From positions 184,763-248,762 of the forward strand of contig JAEZZO010000029.1 in NCBI GenBank assembly GCA_023418475.1: DNA of 64,000 nucleotides. Direction: 5' to 3'. Positions 52,834 to 62,274 of this stretch are shown here, piece by piece. The DNA is from Bacillota bacterium. Its GTDB lineage: Bacteria > Bacillota > Clostridia > Lachnospirales > Lachnospiraceae. The position numbers were made by a program, and so were the translations under genes. Under the pieces are notes generated by a model. That model saw only the letters and a program-made list of their open reading frames with translations, did no database searches and was not told the DNA's origin. Numbering within the stretch: the stretch's first letter is position 1; every line of letters begins with the position of its first letter.

Positions 52834-53910
52834 TTATTCGAAATAAACTGTTTTTCCTGTTCTGCCTGCTTCATATATAGCTTCCAGTATTCTCGTTACA
52901 GTTAGAGCCTGCTCCGGCTTAACTACCAGTTCCTTGCCTTCTGTAATTGCCTCATAAAAGATCTTCTGTTCAATATCCGCGGGATCCTCTTCCGCTCCGC
53001 TGAAAAAGGCTACTCCGCCTACTCCGATTTCCGGTTTTTCCACACATTGCTTATTATACTGTACACGATTGATGCGAAGTCCATCCTTCATATCAGCTCC
53101 TGCTTTCGTACCGCAAAGACTTGTCTTCGCTTCATCCACATCCAGTGAGTTGAGTGCCCATGCGGATTCCAAAAGTATACTGGCTCCATCTTTCATTTTG
53201 ATAAAACCAAAGGCGGAATCCTCAACTGTGAATTCCTCAGGCTTCCATTCACCGAAGGCATTTCCCTGTTCTTTCTGGTCAGAAAGCTTATGATATACGG
53301 ATCCTGTTACCGATACAGGCTCATAATTATTCATCATCCATAAGGTAAGGTCAAGTGCATGAGTACCAATGTCAATTAACGGACCTCCGCCCTGTTCCTC
53401 TTCGTTTAAAAATACACCCCAGGTTGGCACGGCACGTCTTCTGATGGCATGTGCCTTTGCATAATAAATATCACCAAAGTCACCATTATCACAGGCTCTT
53501 TTTAAATAGGTCGAATCCGAACGATATCTATTTTGATATCCGATATTGAGGAGTTTACCTGTTTCCTTTGCCACTTCCAACATCTTTTTGCCTTCTTCAT
53601 AGGATTTCGCCATAGGTTTCTCGCACATAACATGCTTACCGGCCTTCATCGCCGCAATAGAAACGATGGAATGGGATTTATTCGGTGTGAGTACATATAC
53701 TGCATCCAGATCCTCTTTCACTAATTCATTGTAATCGGTATAGACTCTAGCATCCTCCGTGCCATATTTTTTCTTTGCTTCTTCCGCTCTTTCTTTGATA
53801 ATATCACAAAAAGCAACCATATCATAATTACCATTCTTCTGAATAGCCGGCAAATGCTTACCATTTGCAATTCCACCGCAACCCACAATACCTATTTTTA
53901 GTTTTCTCAT
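52834..53910 (-). CDS. Gfo/Idh/MocA family oxidoreductase (first)
   Basis: 358 aa. An N-terminal Rossmann fold with IGIVGCGGIANGKHLPAI, then YVLTPNKSHSIVSIAAMKAGKHVMCEKPMA (conserved EKP lysine) and a C-terminal barrel with GGGPLIDIGTHALDLTLWMM (active-site Asp/His). It oxidises or reduces a sugar, inositol or sugar acid with NAD(P). The substrate is unknown. It is the last gene of a set with another family member, a TIM-barrel isomerase and an AraC regulator. Confidence 0.92.
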   Translation of the reverse strand: MRKLKIGIVGCGGIANGKHLPAIQKNGNYDMVAFCDIIKERAEEAKKKYGTEDARVYTDYNELVKEDLDAVYVLTPNKSHSIVSIAAMKAGKHVMCEKPMAKSYEEGKKMLEVAKETGKLLNIGYQNRYRSDSTYLKRACDNGDFGDIYYAKAHAIRRRAVPTWGVFLNEEEQGGGPLIDIGTHALDLTLWMMNNYEPVSVTGSVYHKLSDQKEQGNAFGEWKPEEFTVEDSAFGFIKMKDGASILLESAWALNSLDVDEAKTSLCGTKAGADMKDGLRINRVQYNKQCVEKPEIGVGGVAFFSGAEEDPADIEQKIFYEAITEGKELVVKPEQALTVTRILEAIYEAGRTGKTVYFE

Positions 53911-53988
53911 TGATATCCTCCATTCAGCTCATGTAGTTTAAGCTTATAACTTTATTTTAGTATAATGTATCCGCACAAAATTCAATCT

Positions 53989-55044
53989 CTATTCAAAATA
54001 TACTATTTCCTTCTTTTTTGCTGCTTCAAAGATTGCTTCCATCAGTTTCATCACACGCATTACTTCCGGCAGCTTAATTCTGGGTTCTTCTGTCCCTGCA
54101 ATAACCTTCATTACATTTCTGTAAAAATCCCGGATATCACTGTGAGCAATAGGAAGTTCCTCCGTATGGATCGTATCCTCCCTGCGAGGAGCCATTGTTT
54201 TCGTAAGTCCTGCTGCAGTACGTACCGGTACAACATCCTTTTCATTCATACCGCTTGCTTTCACGATCCGTCCGTGAAGTTCCCAGTCTTCCATAACTGC
54301 CGTACCATTCTGCCCAAGCATATACCATCTTGGCAGTGTAATAAAATTGCTGGTACCCACTTCAACAAGAACTTCCGGTCCGTTCTCAAACCCAAGTACA
54401 GCCGTAAAACCATCATCTACAATTTGGTTCGTAATATTCGTTAGACTGGCATACACCGTCTTAATTTTTCTGCTTCCCATCATCAGAAGAATCTGATCCA
54501 GCAGATGAACGCCCCAGTCCAGTACCATTCCACCGCCGTGTTCTTTCTCCTGTCTCCAATCACCAGGAATTCCTCTGGAGCCCTGCACTCTTGATTCAAT
54601 CCTGTATACTTCACCTAACAATTTTTTGTCAAATACAGCTTTCATTGTCAGGAAGTCCTCGTCCCATCTGCGGTTTTGATGTACTGTCAGAAAGACACCT
54701 GTTTCTTGTGATACTCTCATCATTTCCTCCAGATCCGATGAGTTTAATGTAACAGGTTTTTCACTTACTACGGGTTTTCCGGCTCTCATAGCCTGTATTG
54801 CAATCGGTTTGTGCAAATCATTCGGAGTTGCTACCAGCACCATATCTACTACTGGATCCTCTAAAAGCTCTTCCAGACTGTGATAGGTTAAAACACCATT
54901 TTCCTTGGCAAATTCTACTCTGTCTTCACAGATGTCGTAAATTCCGGCAACCTCTAATCCCTCTATTGTACTGATTGTTTCGCGATGCCAGTTTCCCATG
55001 CCACCAAAGCCTACAATGCCAAGCATCATATTATTATCTTTCAT
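53989..55044 (-). CDS. Gfo/Idh/MocA family oxidoreductase (second)
   Basis: 351 aa. LGIVGFGGMGNWHRETI (NAD-binding), VATPNDLHKPIAIQAMRAGKPVVSEKPV and the active-site MVLDWGVHLLDQILLMMGS. It is clearly different from its downstream paralogue, suggesting the two act in sequence, for example an oxidation at one ring carbon and a later reduction. The start has GGGAG about 7 nt upstream. It lies 70 bp downstream of the isomerase gene. Confidence 0.92.
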   Translation of the reverse strand: MKDNNMMLGIVGFGGMGNWHRETISTIEGLEVAGIYDICEDRVEFAKENGVLTYHSLEELLEDPVVDMVLVATPNDLHKPIAIQAMRAGKPVVSEKPVTLNSSDLEEMMRVSQETGVFLTVHQNRRWDEDFLTMKAVFDKKLLGEVYRIESRVQGSRGIPGDWRQEKEHGGGMVLDWGVHLLDQILLMMGSRKIKTVYASLTNITNQIVDDGFTAVLGFENGPEVLVEVGTSNFITLPRWYMLGQNGTAVMEDWELHGRIVKASGMNEKDVVPVRTAAGLTKTMAPRREDTIHTEELPIAHSDIRDFYRNVMKVIAGTEEPRIKLPEVMRVMKLMEAIFEAAKKKEIVYFE

Positions 55045-55113
55045 ATACTTCTCCCATCTGCTGCCAATTCACGACTTGGAGCAGCAGTACTATATTAAGT
55101 AAAATAATTACAA

Positions 55114-56085
55114 CTAAGCCCAGAACATATTACCTCTGTCTTCATAGATCAGAACACCCTTCAAGAATTCGATCGCCTTTAATAGGCCTTCCCTGCCTGA
55201 CATTAAGCCATCCTCATGTTCAATGCTGATGGCGTAATCGTAACCGGCTAACCTAAGCTCCGATATCATTGCTTTCCAGTACTCATCACCATGTCCGTAG
55301 CCAACAGAGCGGAATATCCAAGAGCGATCTAATTCCCTGCCGTAATGCCCGGTATCCAGAACTCCGTTAACAGCCGTATTCGTAGCATCCATTTTGGTAT
55401 CCTTTGCATGAAAATGGAAGATAGCATTCTCCTTTCCAAGCTTGCGGATACTCGCACAAGGATCCATACCCTGCCAAATCAGATGACTTGGGTCAAAATT
55501 AGCTCCGATCTCCGGTCCAACTGCTTCGCGCAGCTTTAACAGGGAAGCAGTGTTATAAACACAAAAACCAGGATGCATCTCTAATGCTATCTTGTTAATC
55601 CCATGTTCCTTCGCAAAAGCTACCTTCTTCTTCCAATAAGGAATTAATACTTCATTCCACTGATACTCCAGTATCTTCATATAATCCTCAGGCCATGCAC
55701 AGGTTACCCAGTTCGGCATCCTGTCTTGCGCACTTCCTCCGGGACAACCTGAAAAAGTATTAACAACAGGTACATTTAAACGCTCTGCCAATAAAATAGC
55801 CTTATCAAAATCACTCTCAAACCTGTCCGCTATTTCTTTTACCGGATGCACCATATTTCCATGGCTGCTAAGTGCACTAATCTCTAAGTTATTTCTTTTT
55901 AATGTATCCTTAAATTTTTCTAATTCCGTATCACTTTTTAATAAAACATCCGGATCACAGTGAGCTTTCCCCGGATATCCACCGCATCCGATCTCAACCA
56001 TCTGTACTCCATTTTCAGCTAAGAACTTACATGCCTGATCAAAAGGCAAATCACCTAATACAACTGTTAACGTACCTAGTTTCAT
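55114..56085 (-). CDS. Sugar phosphate isomerase/epimerase (xylose isomerase-like TIM barrel)
   Basis: 323 aa. A TIM barrel of the AP-endonuclease-2 superfamily: EIGCGGYPGKAHCDP, LSSHGNMVHPV, ALEMHPGFCVYN (metal Glu), GANFDPSHLIWQGMDP (metal Asp/His), IFHFHAKDTK and ISIEHEDGLMSG (last Glu). It isomerises or dehydrates keto-sugars; the substrate is not known. Together with two Gfo/Idh enzymes this suggests a pathway for an inositol- or 3-keto-sugar-like compound. The start has GGGAGG about 6 nt upstream. Confidence 0.9.
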   Translation of the reverse strand: MKLGTLTVVLGDLPFDQACKFLAENGVQMVEIGCGGYPGKAHCDPDVLLKSDTELEKFKDTLKRNNLEISALSSHGNMVHPVKEIADRFESDFDKAILLAERLNVPVVNTFSGCPGGSAQDRMPNWVTCAWPEDYMKILEYQWNEVLIPYWKKKVAFAKEHGINKIALEMHPGFCVYNTASLLKLREAVGPEIGANFDPSHLIWQGMDPCASIRKLGKENAIFHFHAKDTKMDATNTAVNGVLDTGHYGRELDRSWIFRSVGYGHGDEYWKAMISELRLAGYDYAISIEHEDGLMSGREGLLKAIEFLKGVLIYEDRGNMFWA

Positions 56086-56252
56086 AAGCTACCTCCCATT
56101 ACTGTATAATGAATATATCATATAATTCTAATGTTAAAAATACTATGAATATCTTGCTAAACATACATATAATCTTGCTGTTTATATCGAATTTCTTCAT
56201 ATTGTTTAATTATTGCTGTACTGCTGTAAAATCTGGTATATTTGAAACAGTA

Positions 56253-57092
56253 TTATTTCCATATACTGGATGGTGTGTACCCATAATACTTTTTAAATAG
56301 ACGCCCAAAGTTATTATAATCCTGAAATCCAACCACGAGTGACACCTCTGATACAGTAAGCTCCTTTTGCTCCAGAAGGTGATGTGCTTTCTTAAGACGC
56401 ACCTCATTAATATAGTTGAGAGGACTTATACCGATACTTTCCTTAAAAAGATGGCAAAATCTGTATTCACTCAGATGAACCAGTTTTGCAAGAGATGATA
56501 TATCAATATCATCCGTATAATTACTTTCAATATATTGCAGCACCATGTTAAACCTGTCCAGATTATTCTTGCGTTTGAAGCTTTCCTTATCAGACAAGGT
56601 CTCTACCACATAATTTCTTAGAAGATAGGTAATCAGTTCGTATATCTTTCCTTTCATAATCAGCTTGTAACCAAAGTCTTTCTCCAGATATTCCTGATAG
56701 ATAAGGCTAAGCGTCTTTCCTATCTCTTCATCACCTGCAATAAGTGATTGAAATATCACATTGAAATCGGCTACTTCTCTGGAAAATGCATCCATCTCAA
56801 ATATCATAACCAACGCATCAAAAACTTTTGACTGGGTACTGGCTTCATGCAGCTCATTGCTATTCACAATGACCAGGCTGCCTTTCCTGACCTTTAGAGG
56901 TTTATGATTGCACAAAAAGGTTCCATCTCCTTCTAAAACGTAATGGAGCTCTAAATGCTCATGCCAGTGAGGAGGACAATAATCACCAATTTTTCTGATA
57001 TGATTCGTGAACAGCTGAACCGGAAATTCTTCATCACTAATGATTTTTTTTTCATATAGGCTTAAATCATGCATCATTTCCACCATTTCCAT
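56253..57092 (-). CDS. AraC family regulator with cupin sensor domain
   Basis: 279 aa. An N-terminal cupin (PPHWHEHLELHYVLEGDGTFLCNHKPLKVRKGSLVIVNSNELHE, with metal-type His residues) and a C-terminal double HTH (ISSLAKLVHLSEYRFCHLFKESIGISPLNYI and VSEVSLVVGFQDYNNFGRLFKKYYGYTPSSIW). It lies directly upstream of the isomerase/oxidoreductase genes on the same strand and is their likely activator, responding to a sugar. A GGAAAG site precedes the ATG. Confidence 0.92.
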   Translation of the reverse strand: MEMVEMMHDLSLYEKKIISDEEFPVQLFTNHIRKIGDYCPPHWHEHLELHYVLEGDGTFLCNHKPLKVRKGSLVIVNSNELHEASTQSKVFDALVMIFEMDAFSREVADFNVIFQSLIAGDEEIGKTLSLIYQEYLEKDFGYKLIMKGKIYELITYLLRNYVVETLSDKESFKRKNNLDRFNMVLQYIESNYTDDIDISSLAKLVHLSEYRFCHLFKESIGISPLNYINEVRLKKAHHLLEQKELTVSEVSLVVGFQDYNNFGRLFKKYYGYTPSSIWK

Positions 57093-57114
57093 GTGTACTT
57101 TCCATGGACCAAGA

Positions 57115-57177
57115 AAAAGCTATTCCAAAAAATCCATGCAGGAAGCTCCTGCATAGAAAAATTTCAGAACAGCTTTT
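57115..57177 (-). terminator. Terminator after the pyrE-linked small gene
   Basis: Inner hairpin ATGCAGGA / TCCTGCAT (57136-57154) followed on the minus strand by GGATTTTTTGG. Outer AAAAGCT / AGCTTTT arms extend the fold. Confidence 0.7.
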
Positions 57178-57200
57178 CAGTTTCAATACCAATTAGTTGT

Positions 57201-57350
57201 TTAAAACATTAACTCCGATTTTTTCTTTAGTAATCTCGCACCATTTAAGATCAATAATATACCCGAAATAATTCCTGCAACAATCAAAAGAATTCCCATA
57301 ACCAAATTCCATACTCCGACTGATTTCATAGTGTGGTAAATTTTTTCCAT
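57201..57350 (-). CDS. Small membrane protein downstream of pyrE
   Basis: 49 aa, read directly. AGGAGG lies 10 nt before ATG 57350 (7 nt before a TTG at 57353). One helix (VWNLVMGILLIVAGIISGILLILNGARLL) is followed by KKKSELMF. No family recognised. It is 21 nt after the pyrE stop and before a terminator, so it is cotranscribed with pyrE. Its job is unknown. Confidence 0.7.
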   Translation of the reverse strand: MEKIYHTMKSVGVWNLVMGILLIVAGIISGILLILNGARLLKKKSELMF

Positions 57351-57371
57351 CAAACTGATTACCTCCTCTTC

Positions 57372-58052
57372 TTAAGCCCGAGCTGCTCCATACAGCTCAT
57401 AATATGCATCGATAGCTGCTTTTAACGTATCATCAATTACAATAGTTCCTTTATAAGGTTTATTATACAAATGCTCCACTACTTCCTTCATGGTTACAAT
57501 CGCTGTTGTAGCAATATGATAATTCTCTTCTATCTCTGCCAGTGCACTTTTACTGCCCTGTCCTCTTTCCATACGGTCAACGGAAACAACCAAGCCAAGT
57601 GCTTCAACATTCCCCTGCGCAGCAAGTATTGGCATTGTTTCTCCGATTGAGGTCCCGGCAGTGGTAACATCTTCGATGATAATTACCCTGTCACCATCCG
57701 ATAATGGTGACCCCAGCAAAATGCCCTTATCACCATGGTCTTTCACCTCTTTTCGGTTAGAGCAGTATCTGATATCCTTCTGATAAAATTCACTGATTGC
57801 CATAGTTGCTGCTACACTGAGTGGAATTCCTTTATAGGCCGGTCCAAATAATACATCAAAATCAAGTCCGTATTTATCATAAATTGCCTTAGCATAATAT
57901 TCACCCAGCTTACGAAGCTGTGCTCCTGTCCGATAAAACCCTGTATTGACAAAGAACGGTGTCTTTCGTCCGCTTTTCGTTGTAAAATCACCAAATCTAA
58001 GTACTCCGCAATCTACCATAAATTCAATAAATTCCTTCTTGTACTGTTCCAT
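57372..58052 (-). CDS. pyrE: Orotate phosphoribosyltransferase
   Basis: 226 aa. It joins orotate to PRPP to give OMP. Seen: FTTKSGRKTPFFVNTGFYRTGAQL, VLFGPAYKGIPLSVAATM, the Lys-rich loop CSNRKEVKDHGDKG and the PRPP-binding VIIIEDVTTAGTSIGE. It follows pyrD by about 275 bp and has its own promoter, so it can be expressed separately. Confidence 0.96.
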   Translation of the reverse strand: MEQYKKEFIEFMVDCGVLRFGDFTTKSGRKTPFFVNTGFYRTGAQLRKLGEYYAKAIYDKYGLDFDVLFGPAYKGIPLSVAATMAISEFYQKDIRYCSNRKEVKDHGDKGILLGSPLSDGDRVIIIEDVTTAGTSIGETMPILAAQGNVEALGLVVSVDRMERGQGSKSALAEIEENYHIATTAIVTMKEVVEHLYNKPYKGTIVIDDTLKAAIDAYYELYGAARA

Positions 58053-58120
58053 AATTAAAAACCAAACCTTTCTTTAAAGTCTACACACATTGAGCCGTCA
58101 GCACATTTTTCACTTCTTTT

Positions 58121-58148
58121 ATTGTAGCATAAATATTAATAATGAAAA
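58121..58148 (-). promoter_or_regulatory. Promoter of pyrE
   Basis: Extended -10 TGC-TACAAT with a weak -35 (TTTTCA) at 16 bp, about 70 nt ahead of pyrE. No PyrR-type leader fold was recognised. Confidence 0.5.
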
Positions 58149-58328
58149 GCATTTCCTAAAAATTTAACAAATATAACCCTTACTCTTCACATTTCCAGTT
58201 ATTATACACAAAGTGGTATTTACGTAGTTAGGAAAGAAGTAAGATTTCCTCTTAACATGTGAAGTTGTTAATGCTTCTCACTGCTAAAAGATACTTGCCT
58301 ATTCTGAATAGGTCATTTACGAAGCGAG

Positions 58329-59231
58329 TTATTTTACACACCCGATTAGTTCCTGTATGTCTTCCACCTTGTACTTATTCATATATTCTTCGATACCATC
58401 AACTACCCCTGTTACTGCACGCGGATTAATGAAGTTCGCAGTACCTATTGCAACCATCGTTGCTCCGGCCATAAGAAATTCTAAAGCATCCTCAGCATTT
58501 GTAATACCACCCATTCCGATTACCGGAAGCTTTACTGCATTAGCAACCTGATATACCATACGTACCGCAACAGGTTTTATAGCAGGACCGGATAGTCCCC
58601 CTGTTTTATTAGCAAGCAGGAAAGCTCTGCGGTTGATATCTATTTTCATTCCGGTCAGGGTATTAATTAGGGATAATGCATCCGCTCCGCCTGCCTGCGC
58701 CGCTTTGGCCATCTCCGTAATATCCGTAACATTCGGGCTTAGTTTCATTATTACAGGCTGCTTAGCCCGTTTTTTAATCTCCGAAGTAATTGCTTCAACG
58801 CATCTGGGGTCCTGTCCAAAAGCAATACCGCCTTCTTTTACATTCGGACAGGAAATATTAATTTCCAGCATGTCTATATCACAGTCCGCAAGACGTTCTA
58901 CGACAGCACAATATTCTTCCGTCGTTTTTCCTACAACATTTACAATAATTTTTGCATGATGCTCCCGAAGATATGGAATATCCCTAGCTATGAATACCTC
59001 CATTCCAGGATTTTGAAGTCCGATGGCATTAAGCATTCCCCCATAGGTTTCTGCCACGCGGGGGGTAGGATTCCCGGGCCAGGGGACAGAAGAAACGCCC
59101 TTCGTCGTAACGGCACCTATCCGGGACAAATCAACATATTCACTGTACTCCATACCGGAACCGAAGGTTCCTGAGGCGGTCGTCACCGGATTTTGAAAGG
59201 TTACTCCTGCTACTGTTACACTAGTCTTCAT
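58329..59231 (-). CDS. pyrD: Dihydroorotate dehydrogenase, class 1B catalytic subunit
   Basis: 300 aa. The FMN barrel segments PVTTASGTFGSGMEYSEY, NAIGLQNPGMEVF, EINISCPNVKEGG (active-site Cys in SCPN), VIMKLSPNVTD and VIGMGGITNAEDALEFLMAGATMVAIGTA are clear. Class 1B pairs with PyrK and uses NAD+. ATG 59231 has GAGGTGGAG about 5 nt upstream and overlaps the pyrK stop by 4 nt. Confidence 0.96.
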   Translation of the reverse strand: MKTSVTVAGVTFQNPVTTASGTFGSGMEYSEYVDLSRIGAVTTKGVSSVPWPGNPTPRVAETYGGMLNAIGLQNPGMEVFIARDIPYLREHHAKIIVNVVGKTTEEYCAVVERLADCDIDMLEINISCPNVKEGGIAFGQDPRCVEAITSEIKKRAKQPVIMKLSPNVTDITEMAKAAQAGGADALSLINTLTGMKIDINRRAFLLANKTGGLSGPAIKPVAVRMVYQVANAVKLPVIGMGGITNAEDALEFLMAGATMVAIGTANFINPRAVTGVVDGIEEYMNKYKVEDIQELIGCVK

Positions 59232-59995
59232 AACTCCACCTCTTCCGCGTAAAATACCGGTCCGTCCTTGCATACCCGTTTGTTATATACATTACTGTGA
59301 TGATCTATCTCTTTCGATTTGCATACACAGCCAAGACAGGCACCAATACCGCAAGCCATCCTTTCTTCCAGGGAAAGCTGCGCTTTCATACCTTGTTCCG
59401 CTGCATAAGCTTTTACCCCCTTTAACATGGGAGTTGGTCCGCAGGCATATATCATATCCGCTTTCAGCTTATTAGCCTTAATGGCATCTATTACATTGCC
59501 CTTTACTCCTTTACTTCCGTCCTCCGTAGAAATAAACACCTTGCCATAAGCTTCGAATTCATCCTCTAAAAATGTAATGTCTCTATAGCCTAGTACAATC
59601 TGCTTCTCACCGGTAAGATGCTTTGCCAGCTCCAGCATCGGCGGTATACCAATACCTCCTCCGATCAAAATAGACATCTTCCCTTCTGGGGTGAAGCCGT
59701 TACCAAGAGGACCCATAAGCTCAATCTGATCTCCCGCATTCAGACCGGCAAATTCTCTTGTTCCATTACCCGCTATCCGGTATACCAGCCTCACTTTTCC
59801 CTGTATTTGATCAATTTCACATATACTGATGGGCCTTGGCAGTAGTCTGCTTGCATTATTACAGTATAAGGAAACAAACTGTCCCGGCTTAGCCTCCTGT
59901 GCTATATCGTAAGCGTCAAGCCACATGCTGTAAATATCCTGTGCTATGTTTACATTCTCCACTATCCTTACATTCTTCTTTGTTACTGCTGCCAT
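59228..59995 (-). CDS. pyrK: Dihydroorotate dehydrogenase electron-transfer subunit
   Basis: 255 aa. An N-terminal ferredoxin-reductase-like FAD domain (GQFVSLYCNNASRLLPRPISI), an NAD(H)-binding ILIGGGIGIPPMLELAKHL, and a C-terminal 2Fe-2S site (RMACGIGACLGCVCKSKE ... RVCKDGPVF). It carries electrons from PyrD to NAD+. It overlaps pyrD by 4 nt. Confidence 0.96.
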   Translation of the reverse strand: MAAVTKKNVRIVENVNIAQDIYSMWLDAYDIAQEAKPGQFVSLYCNNASRLLPRPISICEIDQIQGKVRLVYRIAGNGTREFAGLNAGDQIELMGPLGNGFTPEGKMSILIGGGIGIPPMLELAKHLTGEKQIVLGYRDITFLEDEFEAYGKVFISTEDGSKGVKGNVIDAIKANKLKADMIYACGPTPMLKGVKAYAAEQGMKAQLSLEERMACGIGACLGCVCKSKEIDHHSNVYNKRVCKDGPVFYAEEVEL

Positions 59996-60064
59996 ATATA
60001 TTCTCCTACGATTCTTTTCTTTGCTTATTTTATCTTAAAACATCGGATGGGGCAAGGTATATTT

Positions 60065-60469
60065 TTACCCTTCTATTATTTTCACATGAACCTTGCGTAT
60101 TCTGGGACCGTCAAATTCCATAAAATAAATACCCTGCCAGGTTCCAAGCAATATCTTCCCTTCCTGTATTATAACTGTTTGTGAGAAACCCATCATGCTC
60201 GCTTTAATATGAGCCGCAGAATTACCTTCCCTGTGGCGGTAACCGTCCGTTATAGGAATTACCTTATTAAGCTCCATAAGAAAATCTCTTACCACATCCG
60301 GATCGGCATTTTCATTGATTGTAATGCCCGCTGTCGTATGAGGAACAAAAATTACGCAAATGCCTTCTTTTACACCGCTTTCCCTCACAATTAGCTGTAC
60401 CTCTCTTGTAATATCGATCATTGCAGAGTTTGGCCCTGATTTTACTCCAAAAGTATACACTTCCCTCAT
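60065..60469 (-). CDS. yjbQ: YjbQ/UPF0047 family protein
   Basis: 134 aa. The family segments ICVIFVPHTTAGITINENADPDVVRDFL, GYRHREGNSAAHIKASMMG and GTWQGIYFMEFDGPRIRKV (with conserved His residues) are intact. Members have weak thiamine phosphate synthase activity; the true role is unsettled. The start has AAGGAAGG about 8 nt upstream. It is 70 bp upstream of pyrK and may share its transcript. Confidence 0.92.
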   Translation of the reverse strand: MREVYTFGVKSGPNSAMIDITREVQLIVRESGVKEGICVIFVPHTTAGITINENADPDVVRDFLMELNKVIPITDGYRHREGNSAAHIKASMMGFSQTVIIQEGKILLGTWQGIYFMEFDGPRIRKVHVKIIEG

Positions 60470-60782
60470 TTGTTATACCTTCCTTTCGTATGATTATCAA
60501 TTGCTTACATCTGTTTCTTTCCCGAATTTGTAGCTTAATCATTCCTAGAATAAAATTCCTTATTATGATTTGATATTAGTTGTCTTACATTATATAAAAT
60601 GAGAACATGAATTTCAAGTTAATCATATTTTTCATATTCTTGTAAATAATAACGGAAAGATTGTAATAGTAAAAAAAGAATAAGATGAGTATATTAGTTG
60701 GTTTTAGGCGTTTAAAGATTACTATCTTGAAAAACAGACCGTTATCCTGCGAAAATCATATACTCATTATGGAGGCAGCATT
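60470..60782. other. 313-bp divergent intergenic region
   Basis: AT-rich space between yjbQ (minus) and the P450 gene (plus). It must contain promoters for both, but no pair of boxes stands out and no hairpin or operator was recognised. Confidence 0.4.
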
Positions 60783-62066
60783 ATGAATACTACTGTTTTT
60801 ATGAAAAACAACAATACAAAAATTCCGAAGAATAAGTGTCTGGACAGTACCTTGGAACTATTGACAGAAGGATATCTTTTTATTCCCGATCGAATAAGAA
60901 AATATAATTCCAAACTGTTTCAGACAAGATTGGTGGGAAAGAAAGCTATCTGCATGAGCGGAATGGAAGCAGCTAAAATTTTCTATAATCAAAATCTCTT
61001 CACCAGAAAAGGTGCCGTTCCCGGAAGAATTCAGGATACCTTATTTGGCAGGAATGCAATTCAAACCATGGATGGTGCAGCACATATTCACCGAAAGCTT
61101 CTGTTTCTTTCCATTATGTCGCAGCAGCAGGTTGATCGCCTGGTAAAAATCACAGCAGCCGATTGGCTTGTAAGCAGCAAAAAATGGGAAAACCGAAAAC
61201 AGGTTATTTTATTCGATGAAGCTTCCCTGCTGCTTTTTACTGCAGCCTGTAGATGGGCTGGTGTCCCTTTGCAAAAAAAGCAGATAAAGCAAAAATCAAA
61301 GGATATGTGTGCCATGATTGATGCTTTTGGGGCCGCAGGACCCAGGCACATAAAAGGAAGAATCGCAAGAAATCGGCTGGAATGCTGGGCCAGAAGCATC
61401 ATTTATGAGGTTCGCACCGGAAGTATCTCTGTAGCAAAGGACACTGCACTTTATACAATAGCATGGCATAAAGACCACCGCAACGAGCTGCTTTGTACGG
61501 ATACGGCAGCGATCGAATTAATAAATATACTAAGGCCGATTACAGCTATCGCTACCTATATTACCTTTGGTGCGCTTGCTCTATATAAATACCCTGAATG
61601 CAGGGACAGGCTTCATAAGCAAGAGGATACTTACCGCCAGATGTTTGTACAGGAAATAAGACGTTTCTATCCTTTTGGTCCTTTTCTCGGAGCTAAGGTT
61701 CGTAATCCATTTCAATGGCACGATCACGATTTTAAGAAGGGTGACCTAGTTTTCCTGGATATTTATGGTACCAATCATGATGCTGCGGTCTGGAAGGAGC
61801 CAAATTTATTTCAACCGGAACGTTTTCGAAACCGTGAAGAAAACCCATTTGACTTTATTCCTCAAGGAGGCGGAGAACACAAGCTGGGTACACGATGTCC
61901 GGGAGAGCAACTTACAATAGAGTTATTAAAAATCAGTATGGATTATCTGGCAAACCATATGGAATACCAGGTTCCACTTCAGGATTTTTCGTATAGCTTA
62001 AGAAGAATACCGACTTTGCCCAAAAGTAAATTTATTATTTGTAATGTTAAAAACAAATCAAAATAG
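60783..62066 (+). CDS. Cytochrome P450 of the CYP152 peroxygenase type
   Basis: 427 aa, soluble, no membrane anchor. The heme-ligand region is FIPQGGGEHKLGTRCPGEQLTIE (Cys about 372). The CYP152 hallmark Arg-Pro replaces the usual acid-Thr pair in helix I (ELINILRPITAIATYITF), and the family segment RRFYPFGPFLGAKVR is present. Such enzymes (for example P450-BSbeta) hydroxylate or decarboxylate fatty acids using hydrogen peroxide and need no redox partner. The gene has GGAGG about 9 nt upstream and stands alone. Its presence in a probable anaerobe is unusual. Confidence 0.92.
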   Translation: MNTTVFMKNNNTKIPKNKCLDSTLELLTEGYLFIPDRIRKYNSKLFQTRLVGKKAICMSGMEAAKIFYNQNLFTRKGAVPGRIQDTLFGRNAIQTMDGAAHIHRKLLFLSIMSQQQVDRLVKITAADWLVSSKKWENRKQVILFDEASLLLFTAACRWAGVPLQKKQIKQKSKDMCAMIDAFGAAGPRHIKGRIARNRLECWARSIIYEVRTGSISVAKDTALYTIAWHKDHRNELLCTDTAAIELINILRPITAIATYITFGALALYKYPECRDRLHKQEDTYRQMFVQEIRRFYPFGPFLGAKVRNPFQWHDHDFKKGDLVFLDIYGTNHDAAVWKEPNLFQPERFRNREENPFDFIPQGGGEHKLGTRCPGEQLTIELLKISMDYLANHMEYQVPLQDFSYSLRRIPTLPKSKFIICNVKNKSK

Positions 62067-62173
62067 AACAGGTGCAACGAAATCTCCTAAACAAATAGCA
62101 GAGGTACCGCTTTGAGTTTAACTAGTAACATATTATCAAAAGAAAGAGGGTATGTAAGAACTTAACAGCTTTC

Positions 62174-62202
62174 TTGACACGGACATAGGTCTATGTTATA
62201 TT
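62174..62202 (+). promoter_or_regulatory. Promoter of the cyclophilin gene with palindromic spacer
   Basis: TTGACA and TATATT separated by 17 bp. The spacer holds the inverted repeat ACATAG-GT-CTATGT (62183-62196), placed like an operator between the boxes. Confidence 0.7.
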
Positions 62203-62274
62203 TACCAACAGGGCTCTATGAAACTTTATCTGCTCCTGTTTTATGAAACAATAATTCTTTTTGAGAGGAAATGG

